Shown: in pieces, positions 35,360 through 43,162 of the stretch
How positions within the stretch are numbered: position 1 is the stretch's first letter
Layout of the letters: each line of letters begins with the position of its first letter
Assembly: GCF_905175375.1 (NCBI RefSeq)
Contig: NZ_CAJIMS010000001.1
Span: 992,001-1,056,000 of the forward strand
Direction of reading: 5' to 3'
Length of the DNA: 64,000 nucleotides
Source: Chryseobacterium aquaeductus
GTDB lineage: Bacteria > Bacteroidota > Bacteroidia > Flavobacteriales > Weeksellaceae
Position numbers and translations under genes: made by a program
The notes under the pieces: model-generated
The model's input: only the letters and a program-made list of their open reading frames with translations
The model's database searches: none
What the model was told of the DNA's origin: nothing

Positions 35360-36508
35360 ATGAAAATAGGCATACTTTGCTACCCAACCTACGGAGGAAG
35401 CGGAATCGTGGCAACAGAACTCGGGATGTCTCTCGCCAACAAAGGCTATGAGGTACACTTCATCAGTTCGGCACTTCCTGCGAGATTAGATATTACCAAT
35501 CCCAATATTTTCTTTCATAAAGTCAATGTGCAGACCTACCCGCTCTTCCAGTATCAGCCTTATGATATTGCGTTGAGTTCGATGATCTACCGAGTTGTGA
35601 ATCTTTATAAATTAGATCTGCTTCATGCGCACTATGCCATTCCTTACGCTTATGCGGCTTTTACGGCAAAGCAAATGCTGAAAGAAGATAATAACGATAT
35701 ACCGTTGGTAACTACGCTTCACGGGACAGACATTACGTTGGTGGGGCAACATCCTAGTTACAAGCACGCAGTAGAATTTTCCATCAATCAATCAGATGCG
35801 ATTACTTCGGTTTCGGAAAGTCTTAAAAAAGATACGCTTCAGTTTTTCCGTATCAAAAAAGAAATTCAGGTCATCACCAATTTTATCGACAATACTGAAT
35901 TTGAAGACCTCAACGAGTGCCAGAGAACACAGTTTGCAAGTGCAGACGAGAAAATTCTGATCCACGTTTCCAACTTAAGACCGGTAAAGCGTGTGGAGGA
36001 AGTTCTTCAGATTTTCAAAAATGTAGAGAAAAAAGTAAAATCTAAACTCATCATCATCGGCGAAGGTCCGGAAATGGAAAAGGTGAATCAGTTTTTGGAA
36101 GAAAACCCTGAATTGATTTCTAAAATCCGTCTTTTGGGAAAAGTAAACGACTTGTACAGAATCTTAAGACTTTCAGATGTATTTTTACTTCCTTCTGAGC
36201 AGGAAAGTTTCGGATTGGCAGCTCTGGAAGCAATGGCAGCCAACACTCCCGTTATCAGTTCCAACGCAGGTGGTATCCCGGAAGTAAACATTCAGGGTGA
36301 AACCGGATTTTTAGCTGAAATCGGAAATGTAGAAGCGATGAGCAATTACACGATTAAACTTCTCAGCAATGATGAATTGCTGGCTCAGATGAAGATTAAT
36401 GCCAAAGAACAGGCGATAAAATTTGATTTGAAAAACATTCTTCCTATTTATGAGGAAATGTATAAAACTACCATTGCAAATTTTAAGAAGGAGCCTGCAA
36501 AGGCTTAA
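35360..36508 (+). CDS. bshA: N-acetyl-alpha-D-glucosaminyl L-malate synthase
   Basis: Joins GlcNAc from UDP-GlcNAc to L-malate, first step of bacillithiol synthesis. 382 residues, GT-B fold: N-terminal MKIGILCYPTYGGSGIVATELG is the BshA signature; the donor domain has HVSNLRPVKRVEEVL, GEGPEME and the E-x7-E motif ESFGLAALEAM. BshA length and start match the family. No other bacillithiol gene is nearby. A strong terminator follows at 36533. Confidence 0.95.
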   Translation: MKIGILCYPTYGGSGIVATELGMSLANKGYEVHFISSALPARLDITNPNIFFHKVNVQTYPLFQYQPYDIALSSMIYRVVNLYKLDLLHAHYAIPYAYAAFTAKQMLKEDNNDIPLVTTLHGTDITLVGQHPSYKHAVEFSINQSDAITSVSESLKKDTLQFFRIKKEIQVITNFIDNTEFEDLNECQRTQFASADEKILIHVSNLRPVKRVEEVLQIFKNVEKKVKSKLIIIGEGPEMEKVNQFLEENPELISKIRLLGKVNDLYRILRLSDVFLLPSEQESFGLAALEAMAANTPVISSNAGGIPEVNIQGETGFLAEIGNVEAMSNYTIKLLSNDELLAQMKINAKEQAIKFDLKNILPIYEEMYKTTIANFKKEPAKA

Positions 36509-36532
36509 AACTTTTTTACAATATAAATTAAG

Positions 36533-36559
36533 AATCAGGGCTAGTTGCTCTGATTTTTT
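36533..36559 (+). terminator. Terminator of bshA
   Basis: AATCAGGGC (36533-36541) pairs with GCTCTGATT (36547-36555, one G-T pair) around TAGTT and ends in a six-T run. Confidence 0.8.
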
Positions 36560-36562
36560 GTT

Positions 36563-36796
36563 TTGAATCCAAATTCTCCCGAAAGCTTTTTGCTAACTTG
36601 CGTTAATCTTTCGGAACTTCCCGAAAACGTGTTGCAGGGGTGTTACAAGGTTTCGGGCGTTCCCGAAAGTTTCTTACTAGGGTGCGACAGACTTTACCGA
36701 TTACCGGAAAGTGTGCTGCGAGGGTGCGAGAAGCTTTCCGGAAATTTGATAATACTTTTAAAAGCTCCACTTTTCAGAAAATTGCATTGTAGATAA
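36563..36796 (+). CDS. Open frame made of a 14-residue tandem repeat; may be a non-coding repeat
   Basis: A 42-bp unit is repeated four times at 36578-36745 (unit starts 36578, 36620, 36662, 36704). In one frame this gives PES-F-LL-TC / PEN-V-LQ-GC / PES-F-LL-GC / PES-V-LR-GC followed by x-x-L-S-x-L, a 14-residue repeat with a fixed Cys. Opening is TTG only, with no clear ribosome site, and the gene would begin inside the bshA terminator. The unit edges (TTTCGGGCG-TTCCCGAAAG) are themselves palindromic and the GC content is much above the neighbourhood. Coding status is open. Confidence 0.35.
   Translation: MNPNSPESFLLTCVNLSELPENVLQGCYKVSGVPESFLLGCDRLYRLPESVLRGCEKLSGNLIILLKAPLFRKLHCR
36578..36745. 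repeat. 42-bp GC-rich degenerate tandem repeat, four units
   Basis: Four adjoining units with exact 42-bp phase and a conserved CCCGAAA/CCGGAAA start. Junctions between units form short hairpins (CCCGAAA against TTTCGGG). No further copy was noticed elsewhere in the window. Confidence 0.7.
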
Positions 36797-36952
36797 GCGG
36801 TTTTGTTGTAAAATGAATTTTGGAAATATAGTAATTACGTTGAATAGATTAGCTCAAAGTCACAGACTTTGCACAGCAGGTTTTTTTTCTTTTTTGTTTG
36901 AATTAATTGAAAATTGATTATAACAAATCAATCGTTTTCGGAAGACTTTTTT

Positions 36953-36960
36953 TATATTTG
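36953..36960 (+). promoter_or_regulatory. -7 element upstream of the AAA ATPase cassette
   Basis: TATATTTG fits TAnnTTTG; the -33 is weak. Transcription would start near 36967, upstream of the core-like site at 36998, so the promoter would lie outside the cassette-like unit. Confidence 0.35.
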
Positions 36961-36997
36961 ATTATAGTTTGGATTGACGCAATGCGTGAAGACAAAA

Positions 36998-37012
36998 GTT
37001 AGCAGTAACTTT
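36998..37012 (+). repeat. Core-like site before the first cassette-like unit
   Basis: GTTAGCAGTAACTTT. It matches, with one mismatch, the reverse complement of the left end of the palindrome at 39235, and its GTTAGCAG corresponds to GTTGGCAG (39364-39371) and GTTTGCGG (40232-40239) at the right ends of the two complete palindromes. I found no convincing left arm for a full palindrome here. The rest of 36797-37045 holds nothing else I can name. Confidence 0.45.
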
Positions 37013-37045
37013 ACCTCACGAAATCTTATAAATCATACAGATACT

Positions 37046-39226
37046 ATGAATAAAATTAATATTGATTTTGAAAATTGTTTTGGTATTGGAAAACTAAATC
37101 ACGAATTTAAGTTTGAAGATTTGGATTCTAATACTTTTCTAATTTATGCACCAAATGGAACAATGAAAACTTCTTTTGCGAGAACGTTTGATTTAGTTTC
37201 TAAAAATGATATTAAAAATATTCCTCGTGATAGAATTTATACTGATAAAGCTTCAAAGTATGAAATCCTAGTTGATGATTTACCAATAAATCAACAAAAC
37301 ATACTTGTCTTAAATGCAGAAGATAATAATTTTGATGCAACAAATAAAATTAGCAACTTTTTAGCTAGTAAAGATTTAAAAAAACAATATGACGATATAT
37401 ATTCTGAATTAAATGTTTTAAAAAATGAATTTTTAAAAAAATTAAAAATTGTTTCTCAAAGTTCTGACTGCGAAGGAGAAATTATAAATAGTTTTTCTGA
37501 AAATTCAACTATTTCTTTTTTTGAAGTATTATTAAATGTAGTCGGAAATCTAACAGATAAGTTTGTAAAATATGATTTTAAATACAATGAAATATTTGAC
37601 AAAAAAGATAATGTAAAAAAATTTCTAGAAAAAAACAAAGCTATATTGGAACAATATATTACTGATTATAACGCATTATTGTCAAGCTCTACTTTTTTCA
37701 AACAAACAGAAAACAATTCTTTTGGAACGTATCAAGCAACTGAAATTTTAAAATCTATTGAAGATAATTCATATTTTGATGCAGGTCATAAATTTGTATT
37801 AGAAGATGGTACAGAAATAAATAATTCAAGTTTATTAAAAGAACTAGTTGAATCTGAAATAAGTAACATTATAAATGATGAAAAACTTAAACAAGCCTTT
37901 GATAAAGTCGATAAAGCTATTGGTTCAAATTTAGAACTTCGTGCATTTAAAAAAGTAATAGAAAAAGATAATTTATTACTTGTAGAATTAAAAGATTATG
38001 AAGGTTTTCAAAAGAAAATTTGGGTTAATTATCTATCAGAAATTAAAAACGAAACAGAAGTATTAGCCGAATTATACAAAACCAAAAAAATAGAATTAGA
38101 AAAGATAATTGAAGAGGCAAAAAAAGAGTTTGCTTTATGGGAAAAGATAATTAAAACATTTAATTCAAGATTTTATGTTCCTTTCAAAGTCATTTTGATT
38201 AATCAAGATGATATAATTTTAAAACAAGAAACAGCAAATTTGGAATTTGAATATATTGACAATAATGAAATTCCTGTGCGTCAAAAGAAAGAAAACTTAT
38301 TATCAATTTTAAGTAAAGGCGAACAAAGAGCATATTTTATTTTGCAATTTTTATTTGAAATAGAATCTAGAAAATCAAGTGAAGAAAAAAACATCATTAT
38401 TTTTGATGATATTGCCGATTCATTTGACTACAAGAATAAGTTTGCTATTATTGAGTATATTAAGGAATTACATTTATCAAACGAATTCAGAATGATAGTT
38501 CTGACACATAATTTTGATTTTTATAGAACAATAGCTTCAAGATTAAGTTTAAAAAGACAAGTTGTTTATATGACAACAAAATCAAATGAAAAAGTAATTA
38601 ATTTAAAAAATGGTCAATACAGAAATGATGTTTTTGTATATTTTATTGATAACTATAGAAATCCTAAAATATTTATTAGTTTGATAGCCTTTGTCAGAAA
38701 CATTATTGAATATACTGAATCTAAAGAATGTGAAGATTATTCAAAACTAACAAGTTGTTTACATCTAAAAAATGATTCAATTACTTTATTAGTAAAAGAC
38801 ATTTTTGATATTTATAAGTCTAGATTGATAAAACTTTCAGATAAAACAATTGAATTTGAAAATGAAAATTTATTAAACTTTATTATTTCTACAGCTAATT
38901 CTATATGTGCAGAAGAAAATATTAATGAAATAAATCTAGAGAATAAAATCAGTCTTGCAATTGCTACAAGACTAAAAACAGAAGAATATTTAATAAAAAA
39001 GTTGCCAGAAGTAAATTTGGATGAAATCACATCCAATCAAACAAGTGAATTATTCATAAAATATAAAGCTAAATTTCCAGAAAGTGATGCAATAGAAATA
39101 TTGGAAAATGTAAATTTAATGACTCCTGAAAACATTCACATTAACGCTTTTATGTACGAACCATTAATTGATATGTCTGTATTTCATTTAAAAGATTTAT
39201 ATCTAGGAATTTGTGAGTTAAATTAA
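37046..39226 (+). CDS. Stand-alone AAA/ABC-type ATPase (AAA_13/RloC-like), candidate defence gene
   Basis: 726 residues from the ATG at 37046 (an upstream ATG-less extension to 36974 crosses the core-like site). Walker A at 34-43 is APNGTMKTS, a variant with M-K-T in place of G-K-S/T; a long coiled-coil insert (about 100-400) rich in Lys/Glu/Asn; signature LSKGEQRAYFILQFLFEIE near 421; Walker B IIIFDDIADSFD near 450; H-loop VLTHNFDF near 487; then a helical C-terminal domain of about 220 residues with no motif I know. The pattern is that of RloC/PrrC-like and SMC-like ATPases found in phage-defence loci, but no nuclease motif is visible. Far more AT-rich than its neighbours, single gene, bounded by repeats: likely transferred. 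Confidence 0.85.
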   Translation: MNKINIDFENCFGIGKLNHEFKFEDLDSNTFLIYAPNGTMKTSFARTFDLVSKNDIKNIPRDRIYTDKASKYEILVDDLPINQQNILVLNAEDNNFDATNKISNFLASKDLKKQYDDIYSELNVLKNEFLKKLKIVSQSSDCEGEIINSFSENSTISFFEVLLNVVGNLTDKFVKYDFKYNEIFDKKDNVKKFLEKNKAILEQYITDYNALLSSSTFFKQTENNSFGTYQATEILKSIEDNSYFDAGHKFVLEDGTEINNSSLLKELVESEISNIINDEKLKQAFDKVDKAIGSNLELRAFKKVIEKDNLLLVELKDYEGFQKKIWVNYLSEIKNETEVLAELYKTKKIELEKIIEEAKKEFALWEKIIKTFNSRFYVPFKVILINQDDIILKQETANLEFEYIDNNEIPVRQKKENLLSILSKGEQRAYFILQFLFEIESRKSSEEKNIIIFDDIADSFDYKNKFAIIEYIKELHLSNEFRMIVLTHNFDFYRTIASRLSLKRQVVYMTTKSNEKVINLKNGQYRNDVFVYFIDNYRNPKIFISLIAFVRNIIEYTESKECEDYSKLTSCLHLKNDSITLLVKDIFDIYKSRLIKLSDKTIEFENENLLNFIISTANSICAEENINEINLENKISLAIATRLKTEEYLIKKLPEVNLDEITSNQTSELFIKYKAKFPESDAIEILENVNLMTPENIHINAFMYEPLIDMSVFHLKDLYLGICELN

Positions 39227-39234
39227 AAAAGCTA

Positions 39235-39371
39235 CTGCTAACAGCGGTTTTAAGAAATTGGGGTTTTTGGGCTTAATTTAAAGTCTGTTTTGTACTTTTG
39301 AAGTTCGGTGTTTAATCGAAAGTTTCGGGCTTACAAATCCCCAACTTCTTAAAGCCGCGAAACGTTGGCAG
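39235..39371. repeat. Cassette-boundary palindrome P1 (attC-like architecture)
   Basis: 137 bp. Outer arms CTGCTAAC (39235-39242) and GTTGGCAG (39364-39371), then an asymmetric bulge (1 nt left, 5 nt right), then an inner stem of about 20 bp: GCGGTTTTAAGAA-A-TTGGGG against CCCCAA-CTTCTTAAAGCCGC, and a variable terminal part. It begins 9 nt after the stop codon of the ATPase gene. Its right arm aligns base by base with that of P2 (40208-40239). Confidence 0.7.
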
Positions 39372-39486
39372 AAATTTCATCCAATCTCCCGCCATTAAAT
39401 AAAAAAATGGAATTCTGTCAATAGTCGGAAATACCGAAACAGCGACTATAAATTTTTCTGAAAGTAGGAAATTATAAACTTTGACT

Positions 39487-39663
39487 ATGAAATTTTTTAT
39501 TGCAATTATCGGATACTTTGTTGGAGTTCTACTGACTATAATAATATTATCAATGTTTTCAGCTGGAACTGACTCTAAAATGCCGAATTCTTTTATTCCT
39601 GCAAATATTGGTGGAATAATATTGGCAATTATTGGTTACAATTATTCAAAAAACAAAAAATAA
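39487..39663 (+). CDS. Small two-helix membrane protein
   Basis: 58 residues from the ATG at 39487. Two hydrophobic helices (FFIAIIGYFVGVLLTIIIL and IGGIILAIIGYNY) joined by a short polar loop, with a Lys-rich C-terminus in the cytosol. No family recognised. Its stop overlaps the start of the next gene by one base (TAATG), so translation is coupled. Both lie inside the unit bounded by palindromes P1 and P2. A short hairpin ATAGTCG/CGACTAT (39421-39449) precedes it. Confidence 0.6.
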   Translation: MKFFIAIIGYFVGVLLTIIILSMFSAGTDSKMPNSFIPANIGGIILAIIGYNYSKNKK

Positions 39664-40100
39664 TGGCTGTTTTATTTTATCAAATAGGAATTTTTATAGC
39701 AATTCAAGTTGCTTCGATGTTTGGAAAAAATAGCAGAAATACTGCAATTGTATTAATCTCAATTTTTACAATTCTTCAAGTTTTTGTGTCTTGGTTGCTA
39801 ATTCTTCAGTTCATTACAATCTTAGTTTCTTACTGGATTTCAAATGAATGGTTTTTTGGGGAAGAAAAAAATAAAAAACCTGTCAAAAAGCTAAAAAAAA
39901 TTAGTTATAGTTTTAGAGATGAAAATGGAGGAAGAGGAATTATGGAAATAGATTTAGATGATCCTAATTTAGATCCTAAAATTAAAAGCAAAGCTTTACT
40001 TCAAAAAGAAATAAGAGAAACATCAATTGAAAATTACAGAAATGACACTGAATACAAAAAAGCATTGGATGATGTAATGAAAAAAATGACGGGTAAATAA
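39663..40100 (+). CDS. Membrane-anchored protein of unknown function in the cassette-like unit
   Basis: 145 residues: two N-terminal transmembrane helices (about 4-20 and 27-60), then a charged cytosolic tail with KKPVKKLKKISYS, an acidic patch MEIDLDDPNLDPKIK and a helical end with KALDDVMKKMTGK. I do not recognise it. It is coupled to the preceding small protein and ends 8 nt before palindrome P2. The pair could be a small membrane-acting system (toxin/immunity or defence effector); that is speculation from size, topology and context. Confidence 0.65.
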   Translation: MAVLFYQIGIFIAIQVASMFGKNSRNTAIVLISIFTILQVFVSWLLILQFITILVSYWISNEWFFGEEKNKKPVKKLKKISYSFRDENGGRGIMEIDLDDPNLDPKIKSKALLQKEIRETSIENYRNDTEYKKALDDVMKKMTGK

Positions 40101-40108
40101 AAAAACTT

Positions 40109-40239
40109 CTGCCAAGGGTTTGCCAAAAGCGGGGCTGAAGTTCTTCGATTGAGCATTTCTGCAAGGTTCAAGAGCAGTAATTCTATTGAACTTTTGTGCT
40201 AAAAATCCCCGCCTTCGGCAAGCCCCGAACCGTTTGCGG
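40109..40239. repeat. Cassette-boundary palindrome P2 (attC-like architecture)
   Basis: 131 bp. Outer arms CTGCCAAG (40109-40116) and GTTTGCGG (40232-40239), an asymmetric internal loop, then TTTGCCAAAAGCGGGG against CCCCGCCTTCGGCAAG (13 of 16 pairs, the rest G-T). The terminal part is unlike P1. Right arms of P1 and P2 share the order AAATCCCC-nn-CTTC-nnn-AA-n-CC-n-CGAA-n-CGTT-n-GC-n-G, showing common descent. Confidence 0.7.
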
Positions 40240-40322
40240 TTTTTAATAAACAAACAATCTAAGCAATTACTTTTTTACAACTCCAAATTTTTCCTAAATT
40301 AGTGGCAACACAAAACCCCACG

Positions 40323-41597
40323 ATGAACGAAAAATTATTACAATATCTTTGGAACTTCAAAGTATTTACCAATTTCAACTTTAAAGATTTAGACGGAAAT
40401 GTTATCGAAATTCTAGATTTCGGAAAATGGAACAAAGATTCCGGGCCGGATTTTCTGATGGCAAAAATCAAAATCAATAACATTATTTTAGCAGGAAATA
40501 TCGAACTCCATGTAAAATCTTCCGACTGGATTTTTCATCAGCATTCTAAAGATCCCAATTACGATAATATTATTTTGCACGTAGTTTTTCAAAATGATGC
40601 AGACATTGATGAGCTCCACACAAAGAATATTCCTACGTTGGAACTGAAAAATCACATTGATGTAAGTGTTTTCGGAAAATATGAAAAACTTCTGAATGAC
40701 AGCCAGTTTATTCCGTGTGAAGATCTTTTTAATCCAAATAAAATTCCTGTTCATTTTTACGAAGAAAGCTTATTACAAAAACTCGAAGAGAAATCTTCAG
40801 AAATAGAAAGCGATCTAGAAATTCACAAAAACAATTACGAAGCCGTTTTATTTCACAGCCTTGCCTATTCTTTTGGGTTGAAAGTAAATGCTTACCTCTT
40901 CAAACAAATTGCTGAAAGTATAGATTTTACTGTTGTCAATAAAATCAGACAAAATAAACCTCAGCTCGAAGCCTTGCTGTTCGGAATCTCCGGCTGGCTG
41001 GAAAAACCTGAAGATGAATCGATGAAAATATGGAAAAGAGAATTTGATTTTATGCGTGCAAAATACAATATATCTGACTTGCTGATTCGTCCAAAATTTC
41101 TAAGATTGCGCCCACCCAATTTTCCGACCATCCGATTATCGCAGTTGGCAAATCTTTATCATCAGCATCAAAATTTATTTTCAAAAATCATAAATGCGAA
41201 AAATTCTGGTGAATTGATGGAGATCTTTAAAGATATAAAAGCTTCAGAGTATTGGGATAATCATTTTAATTTTGGGAAGATTTCTTCAATTAATCATCCA
41301 AAAATTTTAACTAAAGAATTCATCGATCTCATCATTCTCAATACCGTTTTACCCCTAAAATACAGCTATCACAAATATCACAACGAAGAAATCACCGATG
41401 AAATATTGAGATTTTACAAAGAACTTTCCGCTGAGAAAAACTCGATTATTGATGGTTGGAAAAATTTAAGTTTAAAAATGGAAAATGCATTGCAGACACA
41501 AAGTTTGATTTACCACTACAAAAATTATTGCACTCCAAAAAATTGCTTAAATTGCAGCATCGGATTTAAAATTTTAAAAGAAAATAATCATGTTTGA
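40323..41597 (+). CDS. DUF2851 family protein
   Basis: 424 residues from the ATG at 40323 (an upstream GTG frame adds 7). DUF2851 signature: EKLLQYLWNFKVF, SGPDFLMAKIKINN, GNIELHVKSSDW, and C-terminal CTPKNCLNCSIG with several Cys. Cytosolic, function unknown, widespread in Bacteroidetes and next to a PspC gene as here, which it overlaps by 8 nt. It is the first ordinary core-genome gene after the cassette-like region. Confidence 0.9.
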   Translation: MNEKLLQYLWNFKVFTNFNFKDLDGNVIEILDFGKWNKDSGPDFLMAKIKINNIILAGNIELHVKSSDWIFHQHSKDPNYDNIILHVVFQNDADIDELHTKNIPTLELKNHIDVSVFGKYEKLLNDSQFIPCEDLFNPNKIPVHFYEESLLQKLEEKSSEIESDLEIHKNNYEAVLFHSLAYSFGLKVNAYLFKQIAESIDFTVVNKIRQNKPQLEALLFGISGWLEKPEDESMKIWKREFDFMRAKYNISDLLIRPKFLRLRPPNFPTIRLSQLANLYHQHQNLFSKIINAKNSGELMEIFKDIKASEYWDNHFNFGKISSINHPKILTKEFIDLIILNTVLPLKYSYHKYHNEEITDEILRFYKELSAEKNSIIDGWKNLSLKMENALQTQSLIYHYKNYCTPKNCLNCSIGFKILKENNHV

Positions 41598-41811
41598 CAA
41601 TCTGCGTCACAAGATGGAAAGAGAATGGTTTGGGGTACTCACAAGAATGGGTGCAAAACTGGGAATTCCTGTATCTAAACTGCGGGTTTTCTTCATCTAC
41701 TCCACTTTTGCAACCGCAGGAGTTTTCTTTTTAATCTATTTGGGGTTGGCATTTACCCTTTGGGTGAAAGATATTTTTATCACCAGAAGACCCAGCGTTT
41801 TTGATTTATAA
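41590..41811 (+). CDS. PspC-domain membrane protein
   Basis: 73 residues, one PspC domain: an N-terminal amphipathic part (HKMEREWFGVLTRMGAKLGIPVSKLRVFF) and a transmembrane helix AGVFFLIYLGLAFTLW. PspC proteins respond to membrane stress in proteobacteria; in this phylum the role is unclear. Overlaps the DUF2851 gene and is followed 2 bp later by a GNAT gene, so the three form an operon. Confidence 0.88.
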   Translation: MFDNLRHKMEREWFGVLTRMGAKLGIPVSKLRVFFIYSTFATAGVFFLIYLGLAFTLWVKDIFITRRPSVFDL

Positions 41812-41813
41812 CT

Positions 41814-42326
41814 ATGGAATTTTTACAGATTAATTCACCTGACGATTACCGTATAAAGAAAATTTATGATTCTTATGCTTCAAGTTTCCCAGAAGATGAG
41901 AGACGAGATTGGTACAAATTTGTACGTTTATTTGAGCATCCGCAGGTGAAAGTGGTTTCGGTTTTACACAATACAGAAAACATTGGTTATCTGGTACTTT
42001 GGCAACTTAAAAATCACGTTTTCGTGGAACATTTTGAGGTTTTTGAGGAATTCAGAAATCAAAAATTGGGTTCACAGATTACAGATTATCTATTTAAAAA
42101 TCACCCAAGAATTGTTTTGGAAATTGAGCCAGAACACCTCAATGAAAATTCGCAACGCCGGTTCTCTTTTTATCAAAAAAACGGTTTTCATCTGATTGAC
42201 GAAATGTACATTCAGCCGAGTTACGGTGAAGGCAAAAAACAGCTTCAACTTTGGCTTTTATCAAATTACCAGCCGGAAAATATCAATGAAGTGAAAGATG
42301 AAATCTACGATGTAGTTTATCATTAG
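41814..42326 (+). CDS. GNAT-family N-acetyltransferase
   Basis: 170 residues with a GNAT fold: SFPEDERRDW at the start, GYLVLWQLKNHVFVEHFEV (beta strands 4-5), the acetyl-CoA loop EEFRNQKLGSQI, and the C-terminal NGFHLIDEMYIQP. The substrate is unknown. Last gene of the DUF2851-pspC operon, convergent with the next gene only 5 bp away, with no hairpin between them. Confidence 0.87.
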   Translation: MEFLQINSPDDYRIKKIYDSYASSFPEDERRDWYKFVRLFEHPQVKVVSVLHNTENIGYLVLWQLKNHVFVEHFEVFEEFRNQKLGSQITDYLFKNHPRIVLEIEPEHLNENSQRRFSFYQKNGFHLIDEMYIQPSYGEGKKQLQLWLLSNYQPENINEVKDEIYDVVYH

Positions 42327-42331
42327 CTTTA

Positions 42332-43130
42332 CTATGGATTGCTAAGTTGATTTAGTTTAGAATATTCTACAAATGTTACTTTCAACTCGTATTCAACTTC
42401 TAAAGGTTTGAAATCTTTTCTGAATTTTTTCGACAGATGATTTACCCTTTCCGCATAATATAGAAAGTGATCAATTCTTTCTTCGTTCATTCCATATTTT
42501 CTGAGAAAATTCAAATCAACTTCATTTTTCACTCTGTTCAGAAACTCTTGCGTCTCAACAAAATTCGGAGCTGTAATTTTTGGAGCTGATGCTTTCTTGA
42601 TTAATCGAAATGCTTCTCCTATGACGTTAATCAAATTTACTTGCCCAGCACTAAAATCATGTCCTTGAAATGTTTTTGGCACTTCACTCTTGGGAACTGG
42701 AGCAGACATCGGTGCTTTGATGTAATCTTCCATAGATGATTTCAGGTCGGCTAATTTCCTCGAATCACCAAGATGTTTATTGTCTTTGTGTAAATTACCG
42801 CTCGGTTTATATTGAATTTTAACTTCTGGAATTAAAGTTTCTACTCTCATAAGAACGATATTAATTTGAGAATTTAAACTTTCTTTGCGGATTACTTTGT
42901 CCATCCGGTAATAATTTTCTTTCACAAAGCGTACTTCATCATTTTCGTCAGCTTCAATGCTAAAATCACCGGAACTATCACTTAATGATCGAATATTTTT
43001 AGTGATATTAATAACTAAAACTGTATTCAAATTATACTGTAAGTCATCCGTAATTTTACCTGAAATTTTCTGTTGAGAAAATAAAAAATTACTTCTCAGT
43101 AATATAGTGATCAAAAAAAAACGCTTTCAT
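42332..43130 (-). CDS. Carboxypeptidase-regulatory-like secreted protein with frameshifted signal peptide
   Basis: About 265 residues: a CarboxypepD_reg-like beta domain (KISGKITDDLQYNLNTVLVINI) followed by a helical region of unknown role. The uninterrupted frame only starts at a TTG (43114) inside the signal peptide. The natural ATG at 43130 (MKAFF) is out of frame by one base because of a run of nine T (43121-43113 on the minus strand); eight T would give MKAFFLITILLRSNFLFSQQ, a perfect signal peptide. So this is either a phase-variable gene, a recent mutation or a sequencing slip. It is a tandem paralogue of 43163-43906. Confidence 0.75.
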
Positions 43131-43162
43131 TTAAAATTTTTGTTATCATTTGTGTTTGTTTA

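Noticed and set aside
36563..36796. CRISPR-like array at the 42-bp repeats
   Set aside because: Units adjoin without spacers, are degenerate and no cas gene is near.
39235..40239. Canonical class-type integron attC sites
   Set aside because: The outer cores read GTTGGCAG and GTTTGCGG and do not fit GTTRRRY, and no intI-like gene is present; only the architecture is attC-like.
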